64,000 nt of DNA. Source: Staphylococcus capitis subsp. capitis (GTDB lineage Bacteria; Bacillota; Bacilli; Staphylococcales; Staphylococcaceae). The stretch spans positions 1,736,001 through 1,800,000 of the forward strand of contig NZ_CP145263.1 of NCBI RefSeq assembly GCF_040739495.1, read 5' to 3'. How positions within the stretch are numbered: the stretch's first letter is position 1; the number at the start of each line of letters is the position of its first letter. Shown piece after piece: positions 10,118-19,414 of this stretch. Position numbers and translations under genes: made by a program. The notes under the pieces were generated by a model. That model ran no database searches. It was not told where the DNA came from and saw only the letters and a list, made by a program, of their open reading frames with translations.

Positions 10118-11474
10118 AATTATCTACTCCTAATGCATTCATCATTGGTGAAAATTTAACTGCCGTTTCAGCGACTTCGCTATCAGGATCAGAATTCTTA
10201 ACAATTCCGCAACCTGCAAATAATGTAGCTTGGTCTCCTTTAATTAACATCGAACGAATCGCGACTATAAATTCGCAATCATCATAAACGTCAATGTAGC
10301 CTACCGGAGAACCATACAGTCCTCGCGTTCCAAATTCTTTATTCTCAATAAATTCTAATGCCTCGTCCTTTGGATAACCACCTAAAGCTGGTGTAGGATG
10401 TAAGCAATCAATTAATCCAATGTATGATTTATCGTTTAAATGACCCTTGATCTCTGTGTATAAATGATATAAATGATCATTTTTTAAAATATTAGGTGTT
10501 TCATTGTACTCTACATCTTGTACGAACGGCTTAATATCATTCAAGATACTTTCCACTACAAATTGATGTTCACCTAAGTTTTTCTTATCTTTTAAGAAAG
10601 CTTTAATATTCGCTTCATCTTCTACTTCGTTGTGCGAACGTTTAATCGTTCCCGCGACAGCCTTTGTCGAAAGCACGCCATCTTGAACTTTAATCAATTG
10701 TTCAGGCGTTTGTGAAAAGAATATAGATTGATTTGATTCTAATAAGAACATATAGCTATTCTTCTCATTTTTTAAAGCTTGATTTAGAACGTAAGGAATA
10801 TTAATATCTTTATCAAATTTTATTAAACGTCTACGTGCGAGTACGATTTTTTTCGTTTCATCAATTGTGTCAATCGCTTCTTCAACGAGTTCTCGCCAGT
10901 CATCTTTGTAGATGTCTTCTACACGTGTGACATCTCCCAGGCTATCTTCTGTTTCGTTAACTTCAGTATTTTCAAAATATGAAACTACTTCTTTGAAAGT
11001 TTCAATATTAAAATCTTGACGTTCAGTAGTATAAGTGATGAATGTGCGGTCCCCTTCAATAGATATCAATACTTTAGGTAATACAAAGTGATTTAATCCA
11101 TACTCTCGCCACTCATCGTCTGATTTATGACTTGAAAATTGAAATCCACCACATAATCTTAAGTGATGTTGACTTGTATTAGGATGTATCAATTCAATCT
11201 CATTTTTTAATTTTTCCCATTCCCTAAAGATAGACTGCTTATTTTCAAAGTTATTTTTAAACCTTTGAACTTCATGATATCCAAAATATGAAGAATGATT
11301 GTCATTCAAGCGCATATAAAAGCGGTCGCCAGCATCTTGTTCTGTTAAATGAAATAAAGTACTTGGATCAATTGTTCTATTTAATTCAGTTTCAACAGAT
11401 ACCCAGTCCTTGGTACTCGCATACAACTTATCGACAATGTCTTCTTCTTTTACATTCACAGCCATTCTTTTCAC
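10104..11474 (-). CDS. menF: Isochorismate synthase
   Basis: MenF converts chorismate to isochorismate, the entry step of menaquinone synthesis. The 456-residue protein has the chorismate-binding domain in its C-terminal two thirds: [47 protein letters not shown] and the closing [13 protein letters not shown]. The start is a GTG at 11474, because AAGGAG lies 6 bases before it. The next ATG, three codons in, would be 15 bases from the RBS. It is first in menF-D-H-B and divergent from menA. Confidence 0.95.
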   Translation of the reverse strand: MKRMAVNVKEEDIVDKLYASTKDWVSVETELNRTIDPSTLFHLTEQDAGDRFYMRLNDNHSSYFGYHEVQRFKNNFENKQSIFREWEKLKNEIELIHPNTSQHHLRLCGGFQFSSHKSDDEWREYGLNHFVLPKVLISIEGDRTFITYTTERQDFNIETFKEVVSYFENTEVNETEDSLGDVTRVEDIYKDDWRELVEEAIDTIDETKKIVLARRRLIKFDKDINIPYVLNQALKNEKNSYMFLLESNQSIFFSQTPEQLIKVQDGVLSTKAVAGTIKRSHNEVEDEANIKAFLKDKKNLGEHQFVVESILNDIKPFVQDVEYNETPNILKNDHLYHLYTEIKGHLNDKSYIGLIDCLHPTPALGGYPKDEALEFIENKEFGTRGLYGSPVGYIDVYDDCEFIVAIRSMLIKGDQATLFAGCGIVKNSDPDSEVAETAVKFSPMMNALGVDNYDKS

Positions 11475-11574
11475 TTCTTTCTCCTTCGAATTTTACTCAT
11501 TAGTATATTGTATCATTTTTGTATTAATGTGTTATCATTCTTGCTTAAACTAAACATGCAATTTTTCACGTCAA

Positions 11575-11603
11575 TTGACCTTTATCTACGATTCTTTTAA
11601 AAT
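11575..11603 (+). promoter_or_regulatory. Candidate menA promoter
   Basis: TTGACC (11575-11580), a 17-base spacer and TAAAAT (11598-11603), about 40 bases before the menA start, fit a sigma-A promoter. Confidence 0.6.
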
Positions 11604-11643
11604 ATTTATGTTAAAACTATATAAATAAGAGGTTATGCATATT

Positions 11644-12582
11644 ATGGCAGATCAATATCAACAATATTCAACTGTTAAGAAATACTGGCAATTGATGAGA
11701 CCTCATACTTTAACCGCTGCAGTTATCCCGGTCTTAGTCGGAACAGCTACAGCAAAGATTTACCTACTTGGTAGTGAAGACCATTTGAAATTCAGCTTAT
11801 TCCTAGCTATGCTTCTTGCATGTTTATTAATACAAGCTGCAACAAACATGTTTAATGAATATTATGATTTCAAAAAAGGTCTTGATGATCATAACTCTGT
11901 AGGTATTGGTGGCGCTATCGTACGCAATGGTATGAGTCCAAAACTTGTCATGAACATAGCGATTGCATTTTATATTATTGCAGCATTATTAGGTATCTTT
12001 TTAGCTATACAAAGTTCATTCTGGATTATTCCAGTCGGTATCGTTTGTATGGCAATTGGTTATCTTTATACTGGTGGACCTATTCCTATTTCATGGACAC
12101 CATTTGGCGAACTATTTTCCGGTTTATTTATGGGAATGATTATTATAGTGTTATCATTCTTTATTCAAACTGGAAATGTTCAAGGTTATGCCTTTTGGAT
12201 TAGTATTCCAATCGTTATTACAATTGGACTTATTAATATGGCAAACAATATCCGTGATCGTGTTAAAGATAAAGAAAGCGGCAGAAAAACTTTACCTATT
12301 TTATTAGGTAAACGTGCCTCTGTGATTTTCATGGCAGCCATGTATATAGTTGCTTATGTGTTCGTAATTTTCACAGCACTATTCAAAGCTCCAGGATCAC
12401 TATTTTACTTATTAGTGTTATTATCTTTCCCTATGCCAATTAAAGCTGTAAGACGTTTCAATAAGAACGATACGCCAGCTACTATGATGCCAGCTATGGC
12501 AGCTACAGGTAAGACCAACACAATATTTGGTCTTTTATATGCATTAGGAATATATATTAGTGCACTTTTAGGCGCAATTTAA
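11644..12582 (+). CDS. menA: 1,4-dihydroxy-2-naphthoate polyprenyltransferase
   Basis: MenA attaches the polyprenyl tail to DHNA at the membrane. The 312-residue protein is a UbiA-type prenyltransferase with about eight to nine membrane segments and two Asp-rich motifs. The first is NMFNEYYDFKKGLD and the second NNIRDRVKDKESGRKTLP. The AAGAGG sequence is only 2 bases from the first ATG (11635) but about 11 from the second (11644, MADQYQQYSTVKK), which I choose. It is divergent from menFDHB. Confidence 0.95.
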   Translation: MADQYQQYSTVKKYWQLMRPHTLTAAVIPVLVGTATAKIYLLGSEDHLKFSLFLAMLLACLLIQAATNMFNEYYDFKKGLDDHNSVGIGGAIVRNGMSPKLVMNIAIAFYIIAALLGIFLAIQSSFWIIPVGIVCMAIGYLYTGGPIPISWTPFGELFSGLFMGMIIIVLSFFIQTGNVQGYAFWISIPIVITIGLINMANNIRDRVKDKESGRKTLPILLGKRASVIFMAAMYIVAYVFVIFTALFKAPGSLFYLLVLLSFPMPIKAVRRFNKNDTPATMMPAMAATGKTNTIFGLLYALGIYISALLGAI

Positions 12583-12601
12583 TTTAATACTTTTGAAAAT
12601 G

Positions 12602-12640
12602 AACTCGGCAATGAAATGATATTTCAATGTCGAGTTTTTT
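12602..12640. terminator. Terminator between menA and the GNAT gene
   Basis: AACTCGGCAATGAAAT pairs with ATTTCAATGTCGAGTT (two mismatches) and is followed by TTTTTT, between convergent genes. Confidence 0.8.
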
Positions 12641-13193
12641 AATTTAATGTCATGTGATGATACTGATGTCCATACAAATCAATATCTCCATTTTCTTTAA
12701 AACCTAATTTACTATAAAGTTTAAAAGCACCCTCATTGTCATAATCACAATTCAAACTCCATTTCGCATGTTTATCAGTATCAATTAAATGTTTTAACAA
12801 TTGCGTAGCGATACCTTGACCTCTGTATTCAGGAAAAGTAGCTACCGCTTCAATATAAATTTCATCATTATAAGCTTCTTGTTGCGGTAATGGTGTGCCT
12901 AGTTCACGAATATCCTCTTCAAGCGGTAAATTCAACCATTGTCGCTCTAAATCTAGCTCTTTTTCACCTGGATAAGCAATGATACAACCAGCCACGACAC
13001 CTTCTTTTTCATATACCCAAATATGCTCATAATACGTACGGTATTTAACATTCACAATGCTTAGTTCTATCGCCTCAATGACACGTTCTTTGGTAAACGT
13101 TTGTGTAAGTTCTAGCTCCATATCTTGCCATATGATGTAACACAATTTAGCAATTTGCCTATTATCACTTGGACGCGCTCTTCTAATCATCAT
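12639..13193 (-). CDS. GNAT-family N-acetyltransferase
   Basis: The 184-residue protein has the acetyl-CoA-binding motif A of GNAT enzymes, EAVATFPEYRGQGIATQLLKHLI (R-G-Q-G-I-A near residues 125-130). It also has the motif B segment LNCDYDNEGAFKLYSKLGFKE. The acceptor is not evident. AAAGGGG precedes the ATG by 5-6 bases. It sits at the left border of the accessory region, convergent with menA. Confidence 0.88.
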   Translation of the reverse strand: MMIRRARPSDNRQIAKLCYIIWQDMELELTQTFTKERVIEAIELSIVNVKYRTYYEHIWVYEKEGVVAGCIIAYPGEKELDLERQWLNLPLEEDIRELGTPLPQQEAYNDEIYIEAVATFPEYRGQGIATQLLKHLIDTDKHAKWSLNCDYDNEGAFKLYSKLGFKENGDIDLYGHQYHHMTLN

Positions 13194-13389
13194 TCATTCC
13201 CCTTTTTAAATAGGTTGCAATGCTATTATATATAATCTCTGTGATTTAATAAAATTATTACTAACTTGGGACTAAATTGAAGAGTGAATTAAACTATGGA
13301 TTTTTTAAAAAATTCTTAAAATTACTTTTAATAAACTACAATCAGGGGTAAGTATGAATAATAAATCAATTATATAAGGGAGAATAATT

Positions 13390-13518
13390 ATGGATATTAT
13401 AAGAAGAGTGTTTAGAATTTTAATCACAGGCTATATTGTCAAAGCCATAAGAAACCTCATATCTGGGAAATCTGGAAAATCAGACAACAGCAATAACAAT
13501 GAGAACAAAGAAAAGTAA
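13390..13518 (+). CDS. Small basic amphipathic peptide, 42 residues, function unknown
   Basis: A short ORF with a strong RBS (AAGGGAG, 7-base spacing) and its own terminator. Residues 1-24 alternate hydrophobic and Arg/Lys residues (MDIIRRVFRILITGYIVKAI...) and could form an amphipathic or membrane helix. Residues 25-42 are a polar Gly/Ser/Asn/Lys tail. A 7-codon ORF (MNNKSII) ends 12 bases before its start, right at its RBS. I do not recognise the family. Possibilities include a small membrane protein, an immunity-type peptide for the nearby lantibiotic locus, or a toxin-like peptide. None is established. Confidence 0.65.
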   Translation: MDIIRRVFRILITGYIVKAIRNLISGKSGKSDNSNNNENKEK

Positions 13519-13578
13519 AACCTTATAAGTTTAATTAATGGGAATATGTTTTAGGTGTAAAAACACTATATTTATTTT

Positions 13579-13615
13579 AAGTCGAACTAATCACATGCGG
13601 TTAGTTCGACTTTTT
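13579..13615 (+). terminator. Terminator after the 42-residue peptide gene
   Basis: AAGTCGAACTAA and TTAGTTCGACTT form a perfect 12-bp stem around a 10-base loop, followed by TTT. Confidence 0.88.
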
Positions 13616-13937
13616 ATTAAATAAAAATATGTATTAATAATTAAAAGATATTCATTGAAGTAATGTAATAAAAATGTCGAAATCTTTATTTAAAATTTTA
13701 TGGAATATTCGATTGAAAACCCTTACAATATATAATGTAAAATTCAGATAAAATATTAGTGTAAGAGGACCAATTCAATCTAATCAAGTCATGCTAGTTG
13801 TTATAGCAATTTATTAATATTAAAGAGTTGCATTTATTAGTAATTATGATTAATAATCGGAATTTTCTAAATAATGATTTTATTTCCCCTTATCTACCGA
13901 GATTTCTTAAATTACTAAAATCAAATGAGGTGAAAAA

Positions 13938-14054
13938 ATGCTAAAAGAAAAAGATAGAGAGAGTAAGTACTACAATGACATATTAAATATTTCAAAGTTT
14001 ATTAAAGGAGTGAGTAGTTATAAGTGTTTAATATTCAAATTTTGCCTTCTTTAA
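13938..14054 (+). CDS. Candidate 38-residue leader ORF overlapping the EpiQ-like gene
   Basis: A short ORF (MLKEKDRESKYYND..., ending KFCLL) with a good RBS (GAGGTG, 5-base spacing). Its 3' end overlaps the start of the EpiQ-like gene by 31 bases in another frame. Because the downstream gene uses a GTG start with a distant RBS, translation of this ORF could couple to it. No homology is recognised, and it may equally be a remnant. The stretch between 13616 and 13937 is AT-rich and I see no gene in it. Confidence 0.35.
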   Translation: MLKEKDRESKYYNDILNISKFIKGVSSYKCLIFKFCLL

Positions 14055-14638
14055 ATAAAATAACAAAAGAAAAAATACTAGAAATCAATGATTGCATTGT
14101 CATTAATTCAAAAACCACCAATCCAGATTTGCTTATCATTTGGGAATCAAGTAATGAATATGATCAAATGATAGAAAATAAAGTTAGTTCATTACCTATC
14201 ATCGTAATAACTAAAAATAATAATAGAGACAGAAAGTATTATTTTTATGAAAAAGGTGTAGCTTTGTATGTCATCATCAATGACGAAGATGATTGTTCGA
14301 TAGAGTGTCTCATTATTAACGAAATAAAAAAGCATTTACATTACCTTAGACCTAAATTGCTCATCGATTTTGAGAAACAATTATTTATTTTTAATGATAA
14401 AAAATATGCACTATCTCACATTGAACTGCAAATTTTAAATTACCTATATCAACATATGAATCAATACGTCTCTAGCAAAGATTTAAAAATTCAAGTTTGG
14501 GATACCCTAGAATATGTAGACTCTAATACAATAAATGTTTACATTCACAGATTAAGATATCATCTTCAAACTTGCAATAATTTGGAAATTGTCAACAAAA
14601 GGTCTACAGGCTACAAATTAGTAATAAAAGATAGGTAA
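14024..14638 (+). CDS. EpiQ-like transcriptional activator (OmpR-type DNA-binding domain)
   Basis: The 204-residue protein has a degenerate receiver-like N-terminal half without an obvious phospho-acceptor Asp motif. Its C-terminal OmpR/PhoB winged helix (about residues 115-202) includes ALSHIELQILNYL, the recognition-helix region SNTINVYIHRLRYHL and the wing RSTGYKL. Length and architecture match EpiQ, which activates the epiA promoter without a partner kinase. It converges tail to tail with lanABC, as epiQ does with epiABCD. The start is GTG, with AAAGGAG 13 bases upstream. Its probable target is the palindromic lanA promoter. Confidence 0.8.
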   Translation: MFNIQILPSLNKITKEKILEINDCIVINSKTTNPDLLIIWESSNEYDQMIENKVSSLPIIVITKNNNRDRKYYFYEKGVALYVIINDEDDCSIECLIINEIKKHLHYLRPKLLIDFEKQLFIFNDKKYALSHIELQILNYLYQHMNQYVSSKDLKIQVWDTLEYVDSNTINVYIHRLRYHLQTCNNLEIVNKRSTGYKLVIKDR

Positions 14639-14668
14639 TTGTACTTGCCATCAGTACATAATCAAAAA

Positions 14669-14712
14669 TAATCCTCAAAGTAATTGAAGTCTTAATACTT
14701 TGAGGATTTAAT
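14669..14712. terminator. Terminator between EpiQ-like gene and lanC
   Basis: ATCCTCAAAGTA pairs with TACTTTGAGGAT around a 16-base loop, between convergent genes. The remaining bases up to 14890 hold only a 30-codon minus-frame stretch without a convincing identity. Confidence 0.7.
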
Positions 14713-14890
14713 ATTTAAAATTAAACGTCTAGAGTACTTGTTCCGATGAATGAAGTTCATAATCTTAGATATTGAGTTAAAAAGTTTTATTTTCAAAAAA
14801 ATAAAAAACATTGTTATTTAATAAACTATTATATTGCGATTGAAGCCCTAATCTTTCACGAGCCATCAATATATTAACGCGTCCTCATAA

Positions 14891-16135
14891 CTAGCTAATT
14901 AAAAACATGTTTTTCCAACCTTTTTCTAAATAGTCAGTGTGCCTACTTTGATAATCTAATAATGATAAAAGAACACCTATCTGTCCTTCTAATAAACCAA
15001 CCTTATTTTTAAATAGTTTCTGTTTATTATCTAACTCGATATCATGAAACATAAACTGATTTCCATAAGAATAAAGTGACAATATCTTTTCTTGGATTAA
15101 TTCAAGATAACTATTAACTTCTTCTATATTAAAATATCTATTTACATTATTTAAAATAGTTAAATGAGATGAAAGAACATGACAAAACGTTGGACTCACT
15201 AAATTATCATTATTTAATCTAACAATTTTAATTATTAGATTTTTAGCTTTTTCTATGAGCGTATCATTATTTAAAGCTAAACCTAATAGCCAAATTGTAT
15301 TCATTATTCCAGTATCTCCATAACACCAGCCATTTCTTACGGAGTACGTTGGATAATACTTTTCTGCTATATCATAGCGATCAAGCCATCCCAACTTATT
15401 TTGGAATTCTGTCCTAAATAAATATTCCGTAATATCAGACAGTAACCTCGTATGATTATCTATTTCTACTCCTTTTAATTTGCTAAGAGCTAAGAGCGAG
15501 AATGGACCTAATATTCCATGAGCTAAACCTAAATTAATATTTCCTAAAGAAAACCTTTCTTTATCTATATCTAAAAACTGGTTTTCTCTTGAAACAATCC
15601 AGTGGCTTTTTGAATAATGTATATCTCTAAAATGATTCATTATTTTTATTAAACTAGATATAACCTTTGGATTAGCCTCTACTCTATTTAGCAAATACCT
15701 ACCCATACCGGCTAAGCCTCTTACCACATCATATTCTTTTGGATTTGCGTCCATATCTAAACATTTCATTTTTCTATTGATAAACTCGATTAAATAATCA
15801 TCTAGTGTCTGTAAAATGCTTTGATAGTGCATAGTATTATCTGAAATCACGTCAATTGAGAATGCTACACCTGATATACCGCTAAACAATGAATAACCTT
15901 CTATTCCTCTTTCTAATTCTTTACCTAATCTCGACACATATTTATGTATTAATTCATCAAGGTTAACGTTGTATAAATTTTGAAATTCATTTAAGAACAA
16001 TATCACTCCAGGGTAACCATGAGACAATGTATAAGAACTCCAACACTCACTCTTATTCTCAAATTGAGATGTAGCACTTCCAAAGTGAGATAAGAATTTT
16101 ACTTCTCTTTTCATTATTTCTTCGATGTTATTCAT
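14891..16135 (-). CDS. lanC: Lantibiotic cyclase LanC (EpiC/NisC type)
   Basis: LanC adds Cys thiols to dehydrated Ser/Thr to form (methyl)lanthionine rings. The 414-residue protein has the (alpha/alpha)6-barrel LanC motifs: GLAHGILGPFSLL with the catalytic His, WCYGDTGIMN with zinc ligand Cys271, and FCHV with zinc ligands Cys318 and His319. The Gly that normally follows Cys-His is Val320 here. The start codon overlaps the end of the lanB frame by 8 bases. No decarboxylase gene (lanD) follows. The reading frame is intact, but its usefulness is doubtful because lanA and lanB are interrupted. Confidence 0.88.
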   Translation of the reverse strand: MNNIEEIMKREVKFLSHFGSATSQFENKSECWSSYTLSHGYPGVILFLNEFQNLYNVNLDELIHKYVSRLGKELERGIEGYSLFSGISGVAFSIDVISDNTMHYQSILQTLDDYLIEFINRKMKCLDMDANPKEYDVVRGLAGMGRYLLNRVEANPKVISSLIKIMNHFRDIHYSKSHWIVSRENQFLDIDKERFSLGNINLGLAHGILGPFSLLALSKLKGVEIDNHTRLLSDITEYLFRTEFQNKLGWLDRYDIAEKYYPTYSVRNGWCYGDTGIMNTIWLLGLALNNDTLIEKAKNLIIKIVRLNNDNLVSPTFCHVLSSHLTILNNVNRYFNIEEVNSYLELIQEKILSLYSYGNQFMFHDIELDNKQKLFKNKVGLLEGQIGVLLSLLDYQSRHTDYLEKGWKNMFLIS

Positions 16136-19109
16136 TTACTGTCTCACCACGCCAGTATTTCTTAGTCTTCTCTATTTCGTTAAAAATAGAAAGTACAAAT
16201 TTCTCTTTATCTCTATTAACTCCAAATATTCTATTACATCTCATATGAATTATACTGCCAATTATATGTGTTCTAGGTGTAGATAAATTTTTACTTAAAG
16301 CAACTTTCAATTTTTCTATTTCTTTATAGTTGTTATATAAAATTTGATGAAGTTTGGGTAGCTTTTCATGTAAATAGTGATAATTATCCTTAGGGTTCGT
16401 AAGTTTAACCATCTCATTTTTATATTCTCTTATCTCATTATTACGATATAGATTTTCAACATTGTTATATCTAATTTCATTTATTTCTTCTTGGCTTATT
16501 TATAATTCATTCACTAAGAAAATAAGACTTATAGCTACAATAAATTCTTTAGGGTAATTAAATGTTTGATCAATTATTTGAATTGCCAACCAACTATCAT
16601 ACATAAAATAATCCTCAATAACTTCAATTGTTTCAATGCCACCATACCTGTTGAATTCTGGTTGGTAATCAACAATTGCAGAATTAGATAATTCAGATTC
16701 ATTAAGCCACTTTTGTTTCCGTTGCAACATAACATAATACAAATGCATTGAGTTATTTTGTTTACTTAATAATCGGAGTTTAATGAAATGTTCATTTTCT
16801 TTATATTTAATGAAAAAGAAACTTTCTACATGATTATTATCTAAAAGTTCTCTTAAACACGGTAAGATATGTTGAATTATAAAATCATTTTGGTAGTTTT
16901 CATCAATGTATAAATGTATTGAAAACCATTTCCTCTTAGTCTCCAATCGCTTATAAATATTTTTAGGAATAGATATTCTTTTTTCATTGGGTTTAACTTT
17001 TCTATATATTGGTGTCACAATTTCTATAACTCTATCATTGTTAGACTTTGATATAAAATCCTCTAACAGACTTAGCCTACCTTGCTTTTCAATTTCCTTT
17101 TTCAATATAGAAATATGTGCATAATTAGACAAATCAATAGTTAACCTATTATCTCCATAAGCCATCGTGACATCATTGGGAATATTATAATATTGTTGAA
17201 TCTTTCGAAATTGTTCAATCCAATTTTCTTTTTCACTACTGGTGAACATATCTTTATTTAATTTCCATGTTGCTGGTTTTAAAATTACATTTTTATATCT
17301 AATTCTAGGACAATAATTAAACCCCTCAATTCCATTGTCCTTGATAGGTTGAATAAATCTTGTATTACCTATAGACACTTCTCTCAAAAACCTATATAAA
17401 TTAGAACATAAAACATAGTTCAACATAGAATGTGTTATAAATATAACCCTTGAATTTAAAGTTTTAGAAAATAAATATAATTGATCAAAAGTACTTCCAA
17501 CGAATAAATCATCTAACACAAATGAATTATACGGCATATCTAAATCTAATTCTTTGAATTGAGTAGTACCAGAATGATTGATATTTAAATTTCTAGCATA
17601 TTTAGGTATCTCATTTATATGGATAACCTCAGTATCATTTTTATTACTATATTGAAGGTATTGTTCATATATTTCGTTATCTAATTGACTACGTAAATCT
17701 CTATCAATTTCTTGTGAAAATCGTCCCATCGTTGCTCCGGCATTGAAAGAAGATACGATAGGACTAATTACTAAAAATTCATCATATCCATTTATCATAT
17801 TTCCATAATAAAATTCACTATATATTTCTGTAGTTAAAGGTGCTCTTTCCACAGGAACAGTGTTTTTCTTTTCTAAATCTAAGAGTTCTTTCTCAGTGAT
17901 TTCTATCTCTTCATTATGAGATAGTGCATAATAATATTTATCTTTCAAAAATGGAATATCATTTTTTATTGGCTTATCTTCATTTGTGGAATAACCCATA
18001 CCATTGATATCAGAAAGTAATTCCTTTAAATTTACAATTTGTTCTAAACCGTATTTTTCCAAAAAATTATAATGGAAATCATTATTAGTGCTAATTTCCA
18101 AGTCATTAGGAGAAAGTAACCAAAGTAGATATGCCGCTTCACTTATATTTTCAGCAATTTCGTTACTTAAATAATTATTTTTAGTTTGAATTTTAGTATC
18201 AATTTGAATATATTCTTTAGCTTTAAATAAACCGCTCATCAACTCTCTAATTCTTAAAAAGGTCGTCTTCCCCTCTCCAATTTCCATAATTTGGTACTTC
18301 ATAATTTCAAAATGTATCAACTGAAGTGATCTTATAAAATCATTATTAACGTCTCTATAAAGGCATAATAGATAATCTAACAGGTTTTCTTTTTTTAAGG
18401 CAGTCCTCAAGCTAGTAAAGATTATTTCTTTGTCTAATAAACTTTGTATAAAACGTTTTATTTCATTCTCATCCTCAATTAAAAACTTCTCTGAAATTAA
18501 TTTTATTAGGTCTTTAAATGTTAAATCTTCATGCAAACTTTGTTTAATGAACTTAAGTAAATCATTATTTTTGATAGAGACGCGTTCTTTATTATTTTCT
18601 TGAATTAAACATGTTTGATTATCTAAATAAATGCGCTGCTCAGTAATGTAATTTCTTTCATTCCAAATGACTAAACTATCTTGATAATAATCATAATTTC
18701 TTTCTAAAAAATGAATTAATTTACATAACCATGAACCATCGATTTTAACGCTTTTATAATAGTAATTAATATCTTCTTGTATTTGAATATTAGGTTTCTC
18801 ATCAAATTGCCCTAAAGATATACCACTTAACAATCCATATGGCGTTCCTCTCGTACTCATTCTAATAAGATACTTTAAAAAGCTCTCTTTAGCATTACGC
18901 GCTTTTTTAGTCTCACTATCATATGAAATTTTAGTTAAGCTTTTGTATAAATGATATGTAGTAGTCATAATGGTTTCTTCAATAATTTTGTTTTTGAAAA
19001 AAGAGGAGTAATCTATTTCATCATTTTTTAAATAATTTTTATAAATAGATACAGGAAGTAAAGGGGCTCTAATAATGTAATAATTCGATGTATTAAAAAT
19101 ACTTTTCAT
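16128..19109 (-). pseudogene. lanB: Lantibiotic dehydratase LanB interrupted by an in-frame TAA
   Basis: LanB uses glutamyl-tRNA to dehydrate Ser/Thr of the precursor. The first ORF (869 codons, 19109-16500) starts with NYYIIRAPLLPVSIYKNYL, as in EpiB/NisB, and contains the Lant_dehydr_N region. It runs into the elimination domain (FNRYGGIETIE) and stops at SLIFLVNEL. A TAA at 16502-16500 is followed in the same frame by 29 sense codons and then the 94-codon ORF 16412-16128. That ORF carries IIHMRCNRIFGVNR, equivalent to the conserved C-terminal His region of NisB (codon 955 here). The restored frame is 993 codons, the normal LanB size. The 869-residue product would lack this His. RBS GAGGTG lies 5 bases before the ATG. 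Confidence 0.9.
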
Positions 19110-19116
19110 CTATTCA

Positions 19117-19157
19117 CCTCTAAAAATAAAGCAGAGCCCTTTATAAGGAACTCTGCT
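19117..19157 (-). promoter_or_regulatory. Stem-loop between lanA and lanB (partial terminator)
   Basis: In the minus sense AGCAGAGTTCC pairs with AAGGGCTCTGCT, followed by TTTATTTTT and then the lanB RBS. Lantibiotic operons typically have such a weak terminator so that lanA is transcribed more than lanB. Its conservation here suggests the operon once worked. Confidence 0.75.
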
Positions 19158-19174
19158 CAAACATTGCACTTAAA

Positions 19175-19333
19175 TCAACACTTTTTACTAGAGAATTACA
19201 AGTTTTTAGCGCAACCTGGTGTACACCAAATTAAACTTGTATTTGGCGGATCTGATTCTGAATTACTGATTTCTCTCGCATTTACTTTAACGTCAAGATC
19301 AAAAAGTTCTTTCTTTTCTTTAACAGCTTTCAT
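19175..19333 (-). pseudogene. lanA: Gallidermin/epidermin-type lantibiotic precursor with in-frame TAA
   Basis: An ATG at 19333 with RBS AAGGAGTGG opens a precursor frame. The 30-residue leader begins MKAVKEKKELFDLDVKVNAR and contains the FNLD-type box (FDLDV). It aligns residue for residue with the epidermin leader as I remember it. The core begins NTSLIWCTPGCAKNL. Ser3-Cys7 and Thr8-Cys11 match rings A and B of gallidermin. Codon 46 (core position 16, a Ser in gallidermin) is TAA at 19198-19196. The frame then reads FSSKKC and stops at 19177-19175, making the core exactly 22 positions. The leader ends Pro-Pro instead of Pro-Arg, and ring C Cys21 is Lys. As it stands the product is 45 residues. 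Confidence 0.87.
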
Positions 19334-19414
19334 TGAACCACTCCTTAAAATTTTTAAAAGAATATTTAAATTCTTTTCAGTTACATATTAATACGAGTTT
19401 AAAAATATTTCTAT

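Noticed and set aside
14713..14890. Possible lanD or other gene downstream of lanC (minus frame with LMARERLGLQSQYNSLL)
   Set aside because: Only about 35 codons are open, without an RBS and without similarity to EpiD that I can recognise. Not enough to call a gene or remnant.
19164..19391. 75-codon plus-strand ORF upstream of lanB
   Set aside because: It is the antisense shadow of the lanA precursor gene, which has the RBS, leader motif and core on the minus strand.
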